64,000 nucleotides of DNA, from positions 1 through 64,000 of the forward strand of contig CAKULV010000005.1 in assembly GCA_934667425.1 (NCBI GenBank), in the 5' to 3' direction. Of this stretch, positions 25,575 through 33,921 are shown piece after piece; positions within the stretch are counted from its first letter, which is position 1; each line of letters opens with the position of its first letter. The notes beneath the pieces are model-generated. The model searched no databases, was not told where the DNA came from, and was given only the letters and a program-made list of their open reading frames with translations. Source of the DNA: an uncultured Kiritimatiellota bacterium. Lineage in GTDB: Bacteria; Verrucomicrobiota; Kiritimatiellia; RFP12; UBA1067. Made by a program: the position numbers and the translations under genes.

Positions 25575-27563
25575 TCAGAACCAGACCGAGAGGCGCATGC
25601 CGCCGTCCTCGTACCTGTCCCCTGCCGACGGAAAGTCGCAGACGGGGACAGTCCTCGGCGCGACGCCGTCGTCGATCGTCAGGTTCCAGGCCGCGACGGC
25701 CTCCGGCGACGGAATCGGCGCGAGGGATAGCTTCGGCTTCACGTCACGCACGCTGGCCTGCGACTCTATCTCCGCCTGCGGCGTACCGACGACCCGCGCC
25801 TTCGCGAGAAGGAGCGGCCCGCGCAGGATCTCGGCCGCCGGAGCGTGCCGGAGGTGCGGACGGAGCGCGACGTCCCTTCGATAGCCCATCCACATCCGCA
25901 CGCGCCAGTCCTCCTGCATCCCCTGCTCGAGATGGTCGTAGGCCGCCGGCTCGAAATCGACCGAGCCAAACGCCCGGGACAGGAGGCGCGGACGCATGTC
26001 GAACGCGAGCGTGTAGGTGCTGCGCCCCGCCGGCGCGCGCACCGTGCGCCACGTGCCGCGGTCGGCGTCGGTCGCGCTCCATGCGGGGACACGAAAGCGG
26101 ACGAGGCCCGCGTTCCGCTTGTCGATGGTGACGGTGACCGCCTCGCCGTACGGATAGTTGCCCGTGATAGTCACGCGGTCGCCCCCGATCTCGGCAGTCG
26201 CGTCGCAGTAAAACGCGACGCACAGGGTCCCGTCGGCCTCTTTCGCGGCAACGAGCGACGTGACGTCGGCGATCGTCCGCGGCATGTTGTTGACGCAGCA
26301 GTGCTGGTGCTTCATGCCGCTCTGCCCGTTCCGGGGCGTGATGTGATAGGCGTGGCTGCGAACGGCCCGGGCGCCCCACGTGCCGTCGCGGAAGACCGCA
26401 GCGAGAAAGGCGTTGTAGAACGCGAGCTCGATCGCGTCGGCATAGCGCGTCTCGCCCGTCATCCAGAACAGGTCCAGGTTGAAGCGGATCCAGTGAATCG
26501 CGTCGCACGGCTCGGTGACGCCGTTGGGCTGCCGCGCCGCGTGGGCGAATTGGTCGTTGTAGCCGACCGAGAAGAGCGGATTCGTCTCGTGCTCCTCTAT
26601 GAGCGCCTGCACGCGCCTCATCGCCTCCAGGGCGCTTTCGTCGCCCGTCGTGCGAGACCACTCGAGGATGCCGTCCAGACAGCTCAGCATCTCGTAGGCC
26701 TTCGCCCACTTCCACGGGCACGGATACCAGTCGGCGACGGGCTGGCCCGAAAAGGCGTTCGCGAGGAGGTTCGGAGCCCGCCCGTCCGCACGGCGGAAAT
26801 CGTCGATGATCTGCCGCGCGAACGCAAGGTAGCGTTCCTTGCCAGTCGCGCGATAAAGGAGCAGCAGCGGCTTCAGGACAGAACTGCTCGGCATGCCGAC
26901 GAACGTGCCCGTCTCGCTCACGCGAAGCCGGAGTTTCTTGAGCATTTCGATCTCCTGATCCATCGACTTTTCGACCGCCGCCAGGAGGCGCGCATCGCCC
27001 GTCAGCTCGTGGCACGCGAGAAGCCCCCACATCGTGTACTTGCGGCACCAGAGGTTCCAGCACCAGAGGCCTTTCACCGTCGGGTTGCCGCCTACCTTCT
27101 GCCAGTCCTGCGGCTGGACGTACTCGGGATCGGCATAGGTGCCGAGATAGCCGTCGGGGCGCTGAAGCGCAATGAGGCGAAGGGCCTCCTCGTGAAGCCA
27201 CTCTTTGAGCGCACGGTCGTTCTTCAGCGCCGCCGTGCGGCACGCCGAGATCATCAGCTTGCCCCAGAACTCGCCCTTCCACATGCCGAACGGGCGTTCC
27301 CATTCCGCAGGGTGGTTGAACGTGTCGTCATCCGGCTTCTCGAACGCGGCACGCGCCTCAGGGAAGATGACCTCTTTCGCGAAATCGCCTCGGACGCGAT
27401 GGTCGAGGAAGCGGTCGAGCTTCTCGCCCACAGGCCCGGCGAGGCGCGCATGCCCCGGCGCAACGGGCGTCAGGCGGTCGGCGCGGGCGGCCGGCACCTC
27501 GGCAGACAAGGCCACGACAGCGAAAGCACCCGCCGACAAGGCAATAGCAAGACATTTCATCAT
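25575..27563 (-). CDS. GH127-type beta-L-arabinofuranosidase (DUF1680)
   Basis: 662 residues with a signal peptide (MMKCLAIALSAGAFAVVALSAEVPAARA). An (alpha/alpha)6 barrel with the family zinc/thiolate site: Glu-x-Cys in VTEPCDAIHW (about residue 350) and the double Cys in KHQHCCVNNMPR (about 420); in characterised GH127 enzymes one of these Cys residues is the nucleophile. Cleaves beta-L-arabinofuranosides such as those on plant arabinans or glycoproteins; the related GH146 cannot be excluded. C-terminal beta-sandwiches follow. It sits 31 bases after the large beta-strand protein. Confidence 0.88.
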   Translation of the reverse strand: MMKCLAIALSAGAFAVVALSAEVPAARADRLTPVAPGHARLAGPVGEKLDRFLDHRVRGDFAKEVIFPEARAAFEKPDDDTFNHPAEWERPFGMWKGEFWGKLMISACRTAALKNDRALKEWLHEEALRLIALQRPDGYLGTYADPEYVQPQDWQKVGGNPTVKGLWCWNLWCRKYTMWGLLACHELTGDARLLAAVEKSMDQEIEMLKKLRLRVSETGTFVGMPSSSVLKPLLLLYRATGKERYLAFARQIIDDFRRADGRAPNLLANAFSGQPVADWYPCPWKWAKAYEMLSCLDGILEWSRTTGDESALEAMRRVQALIEEHETNPLFSVGYNDQFAHAARQPNGVTEPCDAIHWIRFNLDLFWMTGETRYADAIELAFYNAFLAAVFRDGTWGARAVRSHAYHITPRNGQSGMKHQHCCVNNMPRTIADVTSLVAAKEADGTLCVAFYCDATAEIGGDRVTITGNYPYGEAVTVTIDKRNAGLVRFRVPAWSATDADRGTWRTVRAPAGRSTYTLAFDMRPRLLSRAFGSVDFEPAAYDHLEQGMQEDWRVRMWMGYRRDVALRPHLRHAPAAEILRGPLLLAKARVVGTPQAEIESQASVRDVKPKLSLAPIPSPEAVAAWNLTIDDGVAPRTVPVCDFPSAGDRYEDGGMRLSVWF

Positions 27564-27594
27564 CTATATCTCCATTACTTATTTCCAAGCTTCC

Positions 27595-30189
27595 TTACCG
27601 GAAAGACAGCTTCAGCCCCGGCTGTATCCGCCGAAGCATCCCGTTTTCATAGGCAAACCTCCACTTCACGGGATGCCCGTTTGCCGTCACGGCCCAGTTT
27701 GCAATATTCTCCACGCCAGTCGCAACATCGAGCGCAAGCGTAAGCTCGTTCATGCGTTCCGCGACGTTGACAAGTTCAAGCGTTCCCTGTTCGGCGATGA
27801 CAACGTTCTTGAACGTACCGGCGCCAGACTGTGCATCTACACATATTTTCTCAAGGAGCTGCCCGGCGTCTACATGCGAGCAGTCAAGCGTCGCGCCGAA
27901 ATCCACCTGCACCGCAAGCGAAGGGGCAAAGCCGAGCGACCCGGACAGGTGTCCGCCCGTGAACGTCTGGCCGTCCTTGAACTTGTACCAGAAATATTGT
28001 GCGTCCCCGGCCTCTGTCTTCATATCTACGCCCGTGCGCGCGTCCATTGTCTCCCAGCGTACGCCATCCGCGCTCGACTCGACGATCCAGCTGCTCGGGA
28101 GATTCGCCCATTTCGTGCCGTAGATCGAGTAGGCCTTCGCCTTGTTCATCCCAGCCGCGACACGGAACGTCACCTCCACCCACGTCGATTCGTCGTTCGG
28201 GTCCAGAGAAAGCCCCCTGAACTGCGTGGACGTCGCCACGGCATCCGCGTGATAGCCGGTCGCATACTCAAAGAGATTGGTAACGTCACCGGCCGGCCGG
28301 GCCTTCTCAAAGGCCCCAAGGTAGAACTCCTTGCCCGCGCTGACGGCCGCCGTGCCAGGCAGGAGGTCCTTGGGCGCGGGTTCGCCATCATACACGCAGA
28401 CGGAATACGCGCCTGCCTCCTCGACGACCCTTGGCGCACTCCAGGCCGCCAGCTTCGACGTCAGGAATCCGCTGTTTCTCATGGATCCCAGCCCGTAAAG
28501 CGGCGTCACGCCGTCCAGCAGCGCGATGCGACCGACTTCCAGCCCGAGCCGGCTCTTCGCGTCGCGGAAGCGGAAGCGCCACCATTCGTTCGTTGCCGTG
28601 TCTCCCGTAAACGTCAACGTCCCCGACTGGACGCGGAGGGCGTTGCCCACCGCGTAGGGGGCGTCGGCCGACTGGACAAAGGTCTCGGACGCATCCTCCT
28701 TCACCCTGCACAGTCGGCCGCCATTCTGATAGACGACGCTCGCGCCCCGGTCGTCCAGGGAATCGAAGGAGACCGTCGCACCGTCAATCGTCAGCGTCGA
28801 ACCGCTCTCGAGGACGATGTCCCCGACCCGGACGTCGTGCGTGACCGTCACGGCCCCGCCGTTGGCAAGGGACGCCGCCGTCACCCCCGCCCCGCAGATC
28901 TCAAGCGCCGCACCCGCAGAAACCGCCACGGCCCCGAGCGACGAGTCGCCATAGACGCGCACGATGCCGCCTCTCGCGGCGAACGCCTGCGGCAAGGCGG
29001 CGTTCGTGACCGTCAGGATCCCCACGCCGACCTTTGCCACGTCGATGTTGCCGGTGATCTTGGCCTGGATCGTCCCCGAGAGGTCTTCCGCGCCAAATGT
29101 CAGCGTTGACGTCACCGCCGTCGCGAAGTTGGTGACCTCACAGCCGCTGTCGGCGACAAGCCCGTTGAGACGGGAGCTGTAGCCGTTCAGGTCAAGGCGC
29201 GGGTTGCCGGCCGTGCCGACGGCAATCCGCTTGTGCGCCCAATCGTCGAGCCGCACGATTCCCGTCGATGCGCCATGCGGTAGCCCGTTCTCGCGCGACA
29301 GCCGCAGCCAGGCCGTGGACTGAAGGCGGAGGTCGCCCGCGTGATTCCAGTTCCAGGCGCCGTTCGAGGTGACGCGGAACCACGACCGGTTGACGCCGGA
29401 ATTGACCGCCTTGCCAAAGACGTTCTCGTCGCTGTTCTGGCATGGCGCGGCGGGAATCGGATCGACCGCGCCGATGCCGGAGATGATGACATCGCAGTCG
29501 CCTCGCGTCTCGAGCGTTCCTTCGCCTCCAAAGAACTGCATCGCGGTCGAATAGGTCGGGACAATGACGACAGGATTTCCGTTCACGCCCTCAAGCACGA
29601 CCGCCGTGCCGTGCGCGAGCGTCAACGGCATGCCCGCAGACTGCCAGTACCCGTGGCGCAGGACACCGCCATTGAAGACATACCGTGCGGGCCTTGACGT
29701 GTTCTCGTTGACGAAGCACGTCACGTCGGCGAACGTGTAGCCGTTGAGCTGCAAGACGTCAAAGGTCCCGTTCGCCGTTGCCGCCGCCTCAGGCAGTACC
29801 ATCTTCTCCACGCTCACGGGAATCTTTGAAAGTCCCGTCAGATCATAGAGGGACGAGGCGGCGTCCAGGCTTTCGGCAACAAGCGTCGCGCCCAGATTCG
29901 TAACCGTGGAATAGGCGCTGGCGCCTGCGGGCCGATTGGCCAGGAACTGCCCGCCCTTGTTCACCGTGACCGTCACCCCGCTCGCCAGCTCGGCCGACTC
30001 GGTGATCGTCAGGGGCTTGTCGATCGTCAGGTCCGCCTGAACGTCACCGTGCGCATACGTCGCGGCCGTCGTCACCGTTGTCGGCGTTGTGACCATTAGC
30101 GTCTCGCCCCAAGCAAAAGGCGCGACAAGTGCCGCAATTGCAGCCGACAAACCTTCCCATGCTCGACATACATTATGAGTCTTCGCCAT
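27595..30189 (-). CDS. large secreted beta-strand (autotransporter-repeat-like) protein heading the GH operon
   Basis: 864 residues from ATG at 30189, with GGAGGGA 7 bases upstream. Signal peptide ends near AAIAALVAPFAWG. The body consists of Gly/Ala/Thr/Val-rich strands (VTVNKGGQFLANRPAG, VTKNV-like turns, KVGVGILTVTNAAL, LESGSTLTIDGATV) typical of autotransporter-associated beta-strand repeats forming a helix. The C-terminal third has jelly-roll-like segments (EWWRFRFRDAKSR; SWIVESSADGVRWETMDARTGVD) resembling a discoidin/F5-8 carbohydrate-binding fold. No autotransporter barrel or sorting tail is recognised. First gene after the operator promoter at 30224-30274, so probably a surface glycan-binding or scaffold protein. 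Confidence 0.7.
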   Translation of the reverse strand: MAKTHNVCRAWEGLSAAIAALVAPFAWGETLMVTTPTTVTTAATYAHGDVQADLTIDKPLTITESAELASGVTVTVNKGGQFLANRPAGASAYSTVTNLGATLVAESLDAASSLYDLTGLSKIPVSVEKMVLPEAAATANGTFDVLQLNGYTFADVTCFVNENTSRPARYVFNGGVLRHGYWQSAGMPLTLAHGTAVVLEGVNGNPVVIVPTYSTAMQFFGGEGTLETRGDCDVIISGIGAVDPIPAAPCQNSDENVFGKAVNSGVNRSWFRVTSNGAWNWNHAGDLRLQSTAWLRLSRENGLPHGASTGIVRLDDWAHKRIAVGTAGNPRLDLNGYSSRLNGLVADSGCEVTNFATAVTSTLTFGAEDLSGTIQAKITGNIDVAKVGVGILTVTNAALPQAFAARGGIVRVYGDSSLGAVAVSAGAALEICGAGVTAASLANGGAVTVTHDVRVGDIVLESGSTLTIDGATVSFDSLDDRGASVVYQNGGRLCRVKEDASETFVQSADAPYAVGNALRVQSGTLTFTGDTATNEWWRFRFRDAKSRLGLEVGRIALLDGVTPLYGLGSMRNSGFLTSKLAAWSAPRVVEEAGAYSVCVYDGEPAPKDLLPGTAAVSAGKEFYLGAFEKARPAGDVTNLFEYATGYHADAVATSTQFRGLSLDPNDESTWVEVTFRVAAGMNKAKAYSIYGTKWANLPSSWIVESSADGVRWETMDARTGVDMKTEAGDAQYFWYKFKDGQTFTGGHLSGSLGFAPSLAVQVDFGATLDCSHVDAGQLLEKICVDAQSGAGTFKNVVIAEQGTLELVNVAERMNELTLALDVATGVENIANWAVTANGHPVKWRFAYENGMLRRIQPGLKLSFR

Positions 30190-30223
30190 CACTTATTCCC
30201 TCCACGTTATTATGGTCAGTAAC

Positions 30224-30274
30224 GGCGGCAATTATATCTGTTTTTTTTTTGCCTGCAATTCCCTCACATGAGGG
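30224..30274 (-). promoter_or_regulatory. operator-type promoter (a) of the GH127/GH20/GH28 operon
   Basis: On the minus strand: inverted repeat CCCTCA-N2-TGAGGG (30274-30261), 2 bases, TTGCAG (30258-30253), a 16-base spacer containing ten consecutive A, TATAAT (30236-30231). The leader and Shine-Dalgarno region down to the ATG is nearly identical to promoter (b). The operator abuts the -35 box, a position typical for an activator contacting RNA polymerase. Confidence 0.8.
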
Positions 30275-30323
30275 ATGTCTTTTGAGGAGGAAATTGCCGA
30301 ATGTGAACAATATCTCGTGTACC

Positions 30324-30704
30324 TCACCAAATGACCGTGACGGGGTAGCGCGGGATCACCGTATCGCTTGTAACAACGGTCATTGCATGCGTAATGGCTT
30401 GCGATATTATTATTCGGTCAAATGGATCAGAATGAATTCGCGGCAAAACAACAAGGCCATCAAGCGATCGCGTGTCTATTGATAGAATCTGAATCTGCCG
30501 ATTTTCGCATTCTCTTTCAACATCTGAAATCTTTAATGCAATCTAAAGTTTCCCTATGCTTTTCTTTATCGCAATTTCCCAAAGCGATGCTATGCTCACC
30601 GCAATATCAGTCTCCCATCTTACCACCTGAGCTGCCCGCGCCGACAATTTATCCGGTGCTGCAAGAAGATAAAGCAACGCATTTGTGTCAAGCAAGTACT
30701 TCAT
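30324..30704 (-). pseudogene. VapC-type PIN-domain toxin interrupted by one in-frame TAG
   Basis: Reading from ATG at 30704 gives MKYLLDTNALLYLLAAPDKL, a typical PIN start with Asp6, then IASLWEIAIKKSIGKL, a TAG at codon 54 (30545-30543) and, still in frame, IALKISDVERECENRQ, a segment with DPFDRIIISQAI, VVTSD and YPVTVIW to a TGA at 30324. All four acidic PIN positions (about Asp6, Glu43, Asp96, Asp114) are kept. Relatives have Glu-type codons at the stop position, so a single GAG to TAG change explains it. It overlaps the antitoxin stop by ATGA. Either a newly dead toxin or a sequence error. Confidence 0.8.
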
Positions 30705-30943
30705 GAATACTCCGCGAAACAGTCAAGTGGAGCATCAAAATCCGCCGACATGGAAAAACCCTTCTCAAACCCGCCAAGCGCACGAACGGGAACTTTTTGC
30801 CCGCACACATCTGAAGCATCGGACTGGGGATCAGTCGGTCTAACCACCGCCCGCGAAATGAGAAAGTGAATAAACGCCTGGACTGCAAATTGTTGTTCGG
30901 TGTTCAGACTTTTTATCTCTTTTTCAAGAGCTGCATAGGACAT
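30701..30943 (-). CDS. DUF2281/VapB-like antitoxin
   Basis: 80 residues from ATG at 30943 (GGGAGGG 4 bases upstream): MSYAALEKEIKSLNTEQQFA, a helix pair ending in FIHFLISRAV, then a tail GGFEKGFSMSADFDAPLDCFAEYS that matches the toxin-binding tails of this family (DDFDEPLEDF-like). It would neutralise the PIN toxin encoded immediately downstream, where only a TAG-interrupted gene remains. The antitoxin itself looks intact. Confidence 0.75.
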   Translation of the reverse strand: MSYAALEKEIKSLNTEQQFAVQAFIHFLISRAVVRPTDPQSDASDVCGQKVPVRALGGFEKGFSMSADFDAPLDCFAEYS

Positions 30944-31016
30944 AAATCCCTCCCTTTGGTGCATATTGTATCATATTCTTTCAATCGCCTATACCTTGAT
31001 TCTGATTACGCAAAGT

Positions 31017-32456
31017 TCACGCGAGACATGCGCCATGCGATTTCAGTGTCGCCTGAAGCCTGGCGACGTCGAGATCGCGCGGACGGACATTGCCCAAGGC
31101 CGAAAGCGCCGCCGCCGTACCCGCTGCCTCGCCTGTCACGAAGCATGGACAGATGAGGCGGAACGTATCGATCGTATCTGGTGCGCCTACGCAACGTCCG
31201 GCACAAAGCAGGTTGTCGATCCCTTTCGGCAACAGCTGGCCATACGGCACGTACAATGGCTCATAATACGGCAGATCTGCGCCGCAGATGCCTACAACGT
31301 CATTTGGACGAACGCCAGACCGGAACGCCGCTCGGTCAACGATCTTCTCCGCCGCGATGAGCCGCGTAGCGCGCGGACCGATCTGTGAGCAGGTTGACGC
31401 AACGAACACCTTCTCCCATCCCGGCGTCTTGCGCATCCGCTCGACCTGTTCCCAAGATTCCTTGCGGGAAACGATCTCCGCCTGCGTCAGATCGCCGACA
31501 TCAAGCCCATTCCCCTTGGGACCGAGCGAATAGTTGCCCCACCACATCGCCTCGTTCGCTTCATTCCCGCGCAGTATCCACTTGCCGGGAAGAGGCTTGC
31601 CGTCCGCATCTTTCGGCAATGCCTTGGCGGAAATGCGATCCACATTCCCAAGCCGAAGCACATAGCCAATCGCATGCGTGATCTGCCGATAGTTGCCGCC
31701 AGCCTGAAAGAGCACGTCGGCATCGCCGGAACAATCGACAACCTGCTTGGCAAGAATCGCCTGAAACCCCTGTTTGGAGGCAAATACTGCGCCGCGAAGG
31801 GAATTCCCATCCTGTATCGTATCCACGCACCACGAATGGAAGAACATCTTCACGCCGGCTTCTTCAATCATGCGGTCCATCAGGTACTTGGCACCCTCCG
31901 GATCAACCGTTGGCTGCCAATGGGCTTCGCTTTCCGGTCGCGCATTCGCCCGTGCGACATGGTCGCCCATGGCGACGGCACGGCGCATGAATTCCTCGCA
32001 AATGCCACGAGTGACGAGCCGATACTTGCCGTCCTTCCGCACGGATGTCGCCATCATGAGAAGCACCATTCCGTTCGTGAAAAGCCCGCCCAGAGAACCA
32101 TAGCGTTCGACAAGCGTCGTCTTCGCCCCTGTCCGCGCCGCCGCGAGCGCGGCGGCGAACCCAGCGGGGCCACCACCGATGACCAGAACATCCGTCTCAT
32201 GCAAGATCGGGACCTTACGCGCCGGAGCCACCACCTCGCCATTGACCACCTGGCAGCTCGGGACATCGGTCATCGTCGGCTCCAGCGGGAAAATGTACTT
32301 GCCATAGTATGTCTTGCGCGGATCGCCGCAACTGCCAGGCGGAAGCTTGCGGCTGTCGGCGACAAACTCGTCGCCAAACACCTGTCCAGAGGCCGCCGCA
32401 AGTCCACCAATGCCCAGATGACGGAGAAAGGCACGTTTCGTCAGATTCATTTCCAT
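31017..32456 (-). CDS. Tat-exported FAD-dependent oxidoreductase
   Basis: 479 residues from ATG at 32456 (AGAGG 8 bases upstream). The N-terminus NLTKRAFLRHLGIGGLAAASG is a twin-arginine-like signal (KR variant: one Arg of the pair is Lys). FAD-binding: VLVIGGGPAGFAAALAAART with a downstream ERYGSLGGLFTNG, and a C-terminal LLCAGRCVGAPDT...GEAAGTAAALS closing motif. This is the FAD_oxidored (PF12831-like) family frequent in carbohydrate islands of PVC and Bacteroidetes genomes; the reaction is unknown, perhaps oxidation of sugars or sugar acids. Last gene of the operon from promoter (b), 17 bases after the FGE-fold gene. Confidence 0.8.
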   Translation of the reverse strand: MEMNLTKRAFLRHLGIGGLAAASGQVFGDEFVADSRKLPPGSCGDPRKTYYGKYIFPLEPTMTDVPSCQVVNGEVVAPARKVPILHETDVLVIGGGPAGFAAALAAARTGAKTTLVERYGSLGGLFTNGMVLLMMATSVRKDGKYRLVTRGICEEFMRRAVAMGDHVARANARPESEAHWQPTVDPEGAKYLMDRMIEEAGVKMFFHSWCVDTIQDGNSLRGAVFASKQGFQAILAKQVVDCSGDADVLFQAGGNYRQITHAIGYVLRLGNVDRISAKALPKDADGKPLPGKWILRGNEANEAMWWGNYSLGPKGNGLDVGDLTQAEIVSRKESWEQVERMRKTPGWEKVFVASTCSQIGPRATRLIAAEKIVDRAAFRSGVRPNDVVGICGADLPYYEPLYVPYGQLLPKGIDNLLCAGRCVGAPDTIDTFRLICPCFVTGEAAGTAAALSALGNVRPRDLDVARLQATLKSHGACLA

Positions 32457-32473
32457 CTTGCCACCTCTTTCGG

Positions 32474-33898
32474 CTATTTCCACTGTGCGCCATCCGCCGG
32501 ACACGTAAGGCGCAAGCCAAGCAGATATGAAGTGTCGGTATCCTTCCAGTAAGTGAGGCCGCGCTTGGCAGAGCGCGACGTATTCGGATTGTCGGAAAAG
32601 CTTGCCATGCCACGAGTGGCGCGAGCGTCCGTAGCCGACGCACCAATGGCCCCGTCCGAGCCGCCGTCCGGATCGACGAGCGGTTCAGCGACGGCGTTGA
32701 CGTTGATGTCCGCCACCGCCCAGTCGAGGCAGTGCTCGTAGACGTTGCCGTACAGATCGTAGAGGCCCCAGGCGTTCGGGTTCTTCATCCCGACAGGGTG
32801 CGGTTGTTTAACTCCGTCGACGATACTGTTGTCACTTGACCATCCGAGTTCAAGGGCGTAGTATTTGACGTCACTTTCGGTCGTCGGCGAGCGGCCGCTG
32901 TAAAGAACCGACGTGCCGTTTGCGCGACAGGCAAATTCCCACTGCGCCTCGGTCGGTATGTCGAAATCAACGCCGAAGCGCTCACGCATCCTGCCGCAGA
33001 AGCTGTTCGGCGCGACGAGGTGCCTGTAGGAGTTTGTCGGCCAGTTCACGCATTCACCGTTCGCCCCCTGCTCCGTACGTCCGCCGCGCACCGTCGCATA
33101 TGAGACCCTTTCGACAGGGCACTGTGCGGCGTTCTCGACCGCCGCGTACTTGCTCGGGTTGGCCCCGCAGATCCGCTCGTACTGCGACTGCGTGACGGGA
33201 TAGACGCCGATGAAGTAGTCTTCCGTAAGCTTCACGCGATACTGGTTCTCGAGCATGCCCGATGTCGCGCGCCCAGGCTCCCCTTCTGGCGAGCCAATCG
33301 TCCACTCGACGCCTTTCGCAGGCACCTTGCGCATCACGAGCTTCGCCGTCTTGTAGGCGACGTCGTTCGTCATCGCCGTCCAGATCAGGACATCCGAGAG
33401 CGGAGTCTCGTAGGCCTTGCCGTTGCGGTCCCTGAACGCGCCGTAGTCCGTCAGGTACTCGCCCATCTTCCCGTTGTAGAAGTCGGCCCGCGTCACGTCG
33501 AGGCACGTCCCCGCGTCCAAATCGAACACCTTGTAGATGACCTCCGTTGTGCTCGCGGCCGACGGCACCGGCTCCAGCTCGACGTGCAGCTTCTTGATGC
33601 GAACGGGGCCCGCCCCAAACAACTTCTCCACATCGACCCGGATCTCCCCAAGGCCGCTTTCGGCAATGCCATAGATGTCGCCTGTCAGCGCCGATGCCAC
33701 CTGAATTGCGTCAACTTCCTGTCCGTCACGTGACAGCCGCACCTTCAAATCTACGCTCTCCGTGACATCCACTATCCGATACTCGATTTTCACGGAGGTC
33801 TCCCACGGCCACTGCTGCCGCACGATGATTCGGTCGACCTGTGCCGCCGAAACGAAACCAGTCAGAAGCGCGAACATTCCGCACACTTTGATTTTCAT
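32474..33898 (-). CDS. secreted FGE-fold (SUMF1-like) protein, copy B of a tandem pair
   Basis: 474 residues from ATG at 33898 (AAAGGAAAG upstream). Signal peptide (MKIKVCGMFALLTGFVSAAQ), an Fn3-like domain with VRQQWPWETSVKIEYRI, then an FGE/C-type-lectin-fold domain: FIGVYPVTQSQY, IPTEAQWEFACRANGTS, GMKNPNAWGLYDLYGNVYEH and a C-terminal region around RGMASFSDN and YLLGLRLTC. Active formylglycine-generating enzymes need a Cys pair in that last region, which is absent, so this is more likely a binding or structural protein. About 890 bp (32695-33583) are practically identical to copy A, while the signal peptide and N-terminal domain differ. Confidence 0.8.
   Translation of the reverse strand: MKIKVCGMFALLTGFVSAAQVDRIIVRQQWPWETSVKIEYRIVDVTESVDLKVRLSRDGQEVDAIQVASALTGDIYGIAESGLGEIRVDVEKLFGAGPVRIKKLHVELEPVPSAASTTEVIYKVFDLDAGTCLDVTRADFYNGKMGEYLTDYGAFRDRNGKAYETPLSDVLIWTAMTNDVAYKTAKLVMRKVPAKGVEWTIGSPEGEPGRATSGMLENQYRVKLTEDYFIGVYPVTQSQYERICGANPSKYAAVENAAQCPVERVSYATVRGGRTEQGANGECVNWPTNSYRHLVAPNSFCGRMRERFGVDFDIPTEAQWEFACRANGTSVLYSGRSPTTESDVKYYALELGWSSDNSIVDGVKQPHPVGMKNPNAWGLYDLYGNVYEHCLDWAVADINVNAVAEPLVDPDGGSDGAIGASATDARATRGMASFSDNPNTSRSAKRGLTYWKDTDTSYLLGLRLTCPADGAQWK
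32695..33583. repeat. 889-bp near-perfect direct repeat, copy 1
   Basis: Identical to 34152-35040 at a constant offset of 1457 bases except for one difference noticed near 32726 (cagtcgagg versus cagtcaagg). It encodes most of the FGE-fold domain and the linker before it. The sharp edges, with divergent sequence on both sides, indicate recent duplication or gene conversion. Confidence 0.9.
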
Positions 33899-33921
33899 TG
33901 CCGCTTTCCTTTCTCTTCCAT

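Noticed and set aside
25845..27743. 632-codon open frame antisense to the GH127 gene
   Set aside because: Same reason; the opposite strand carries the intact GH127 zinc site and signal peptide.
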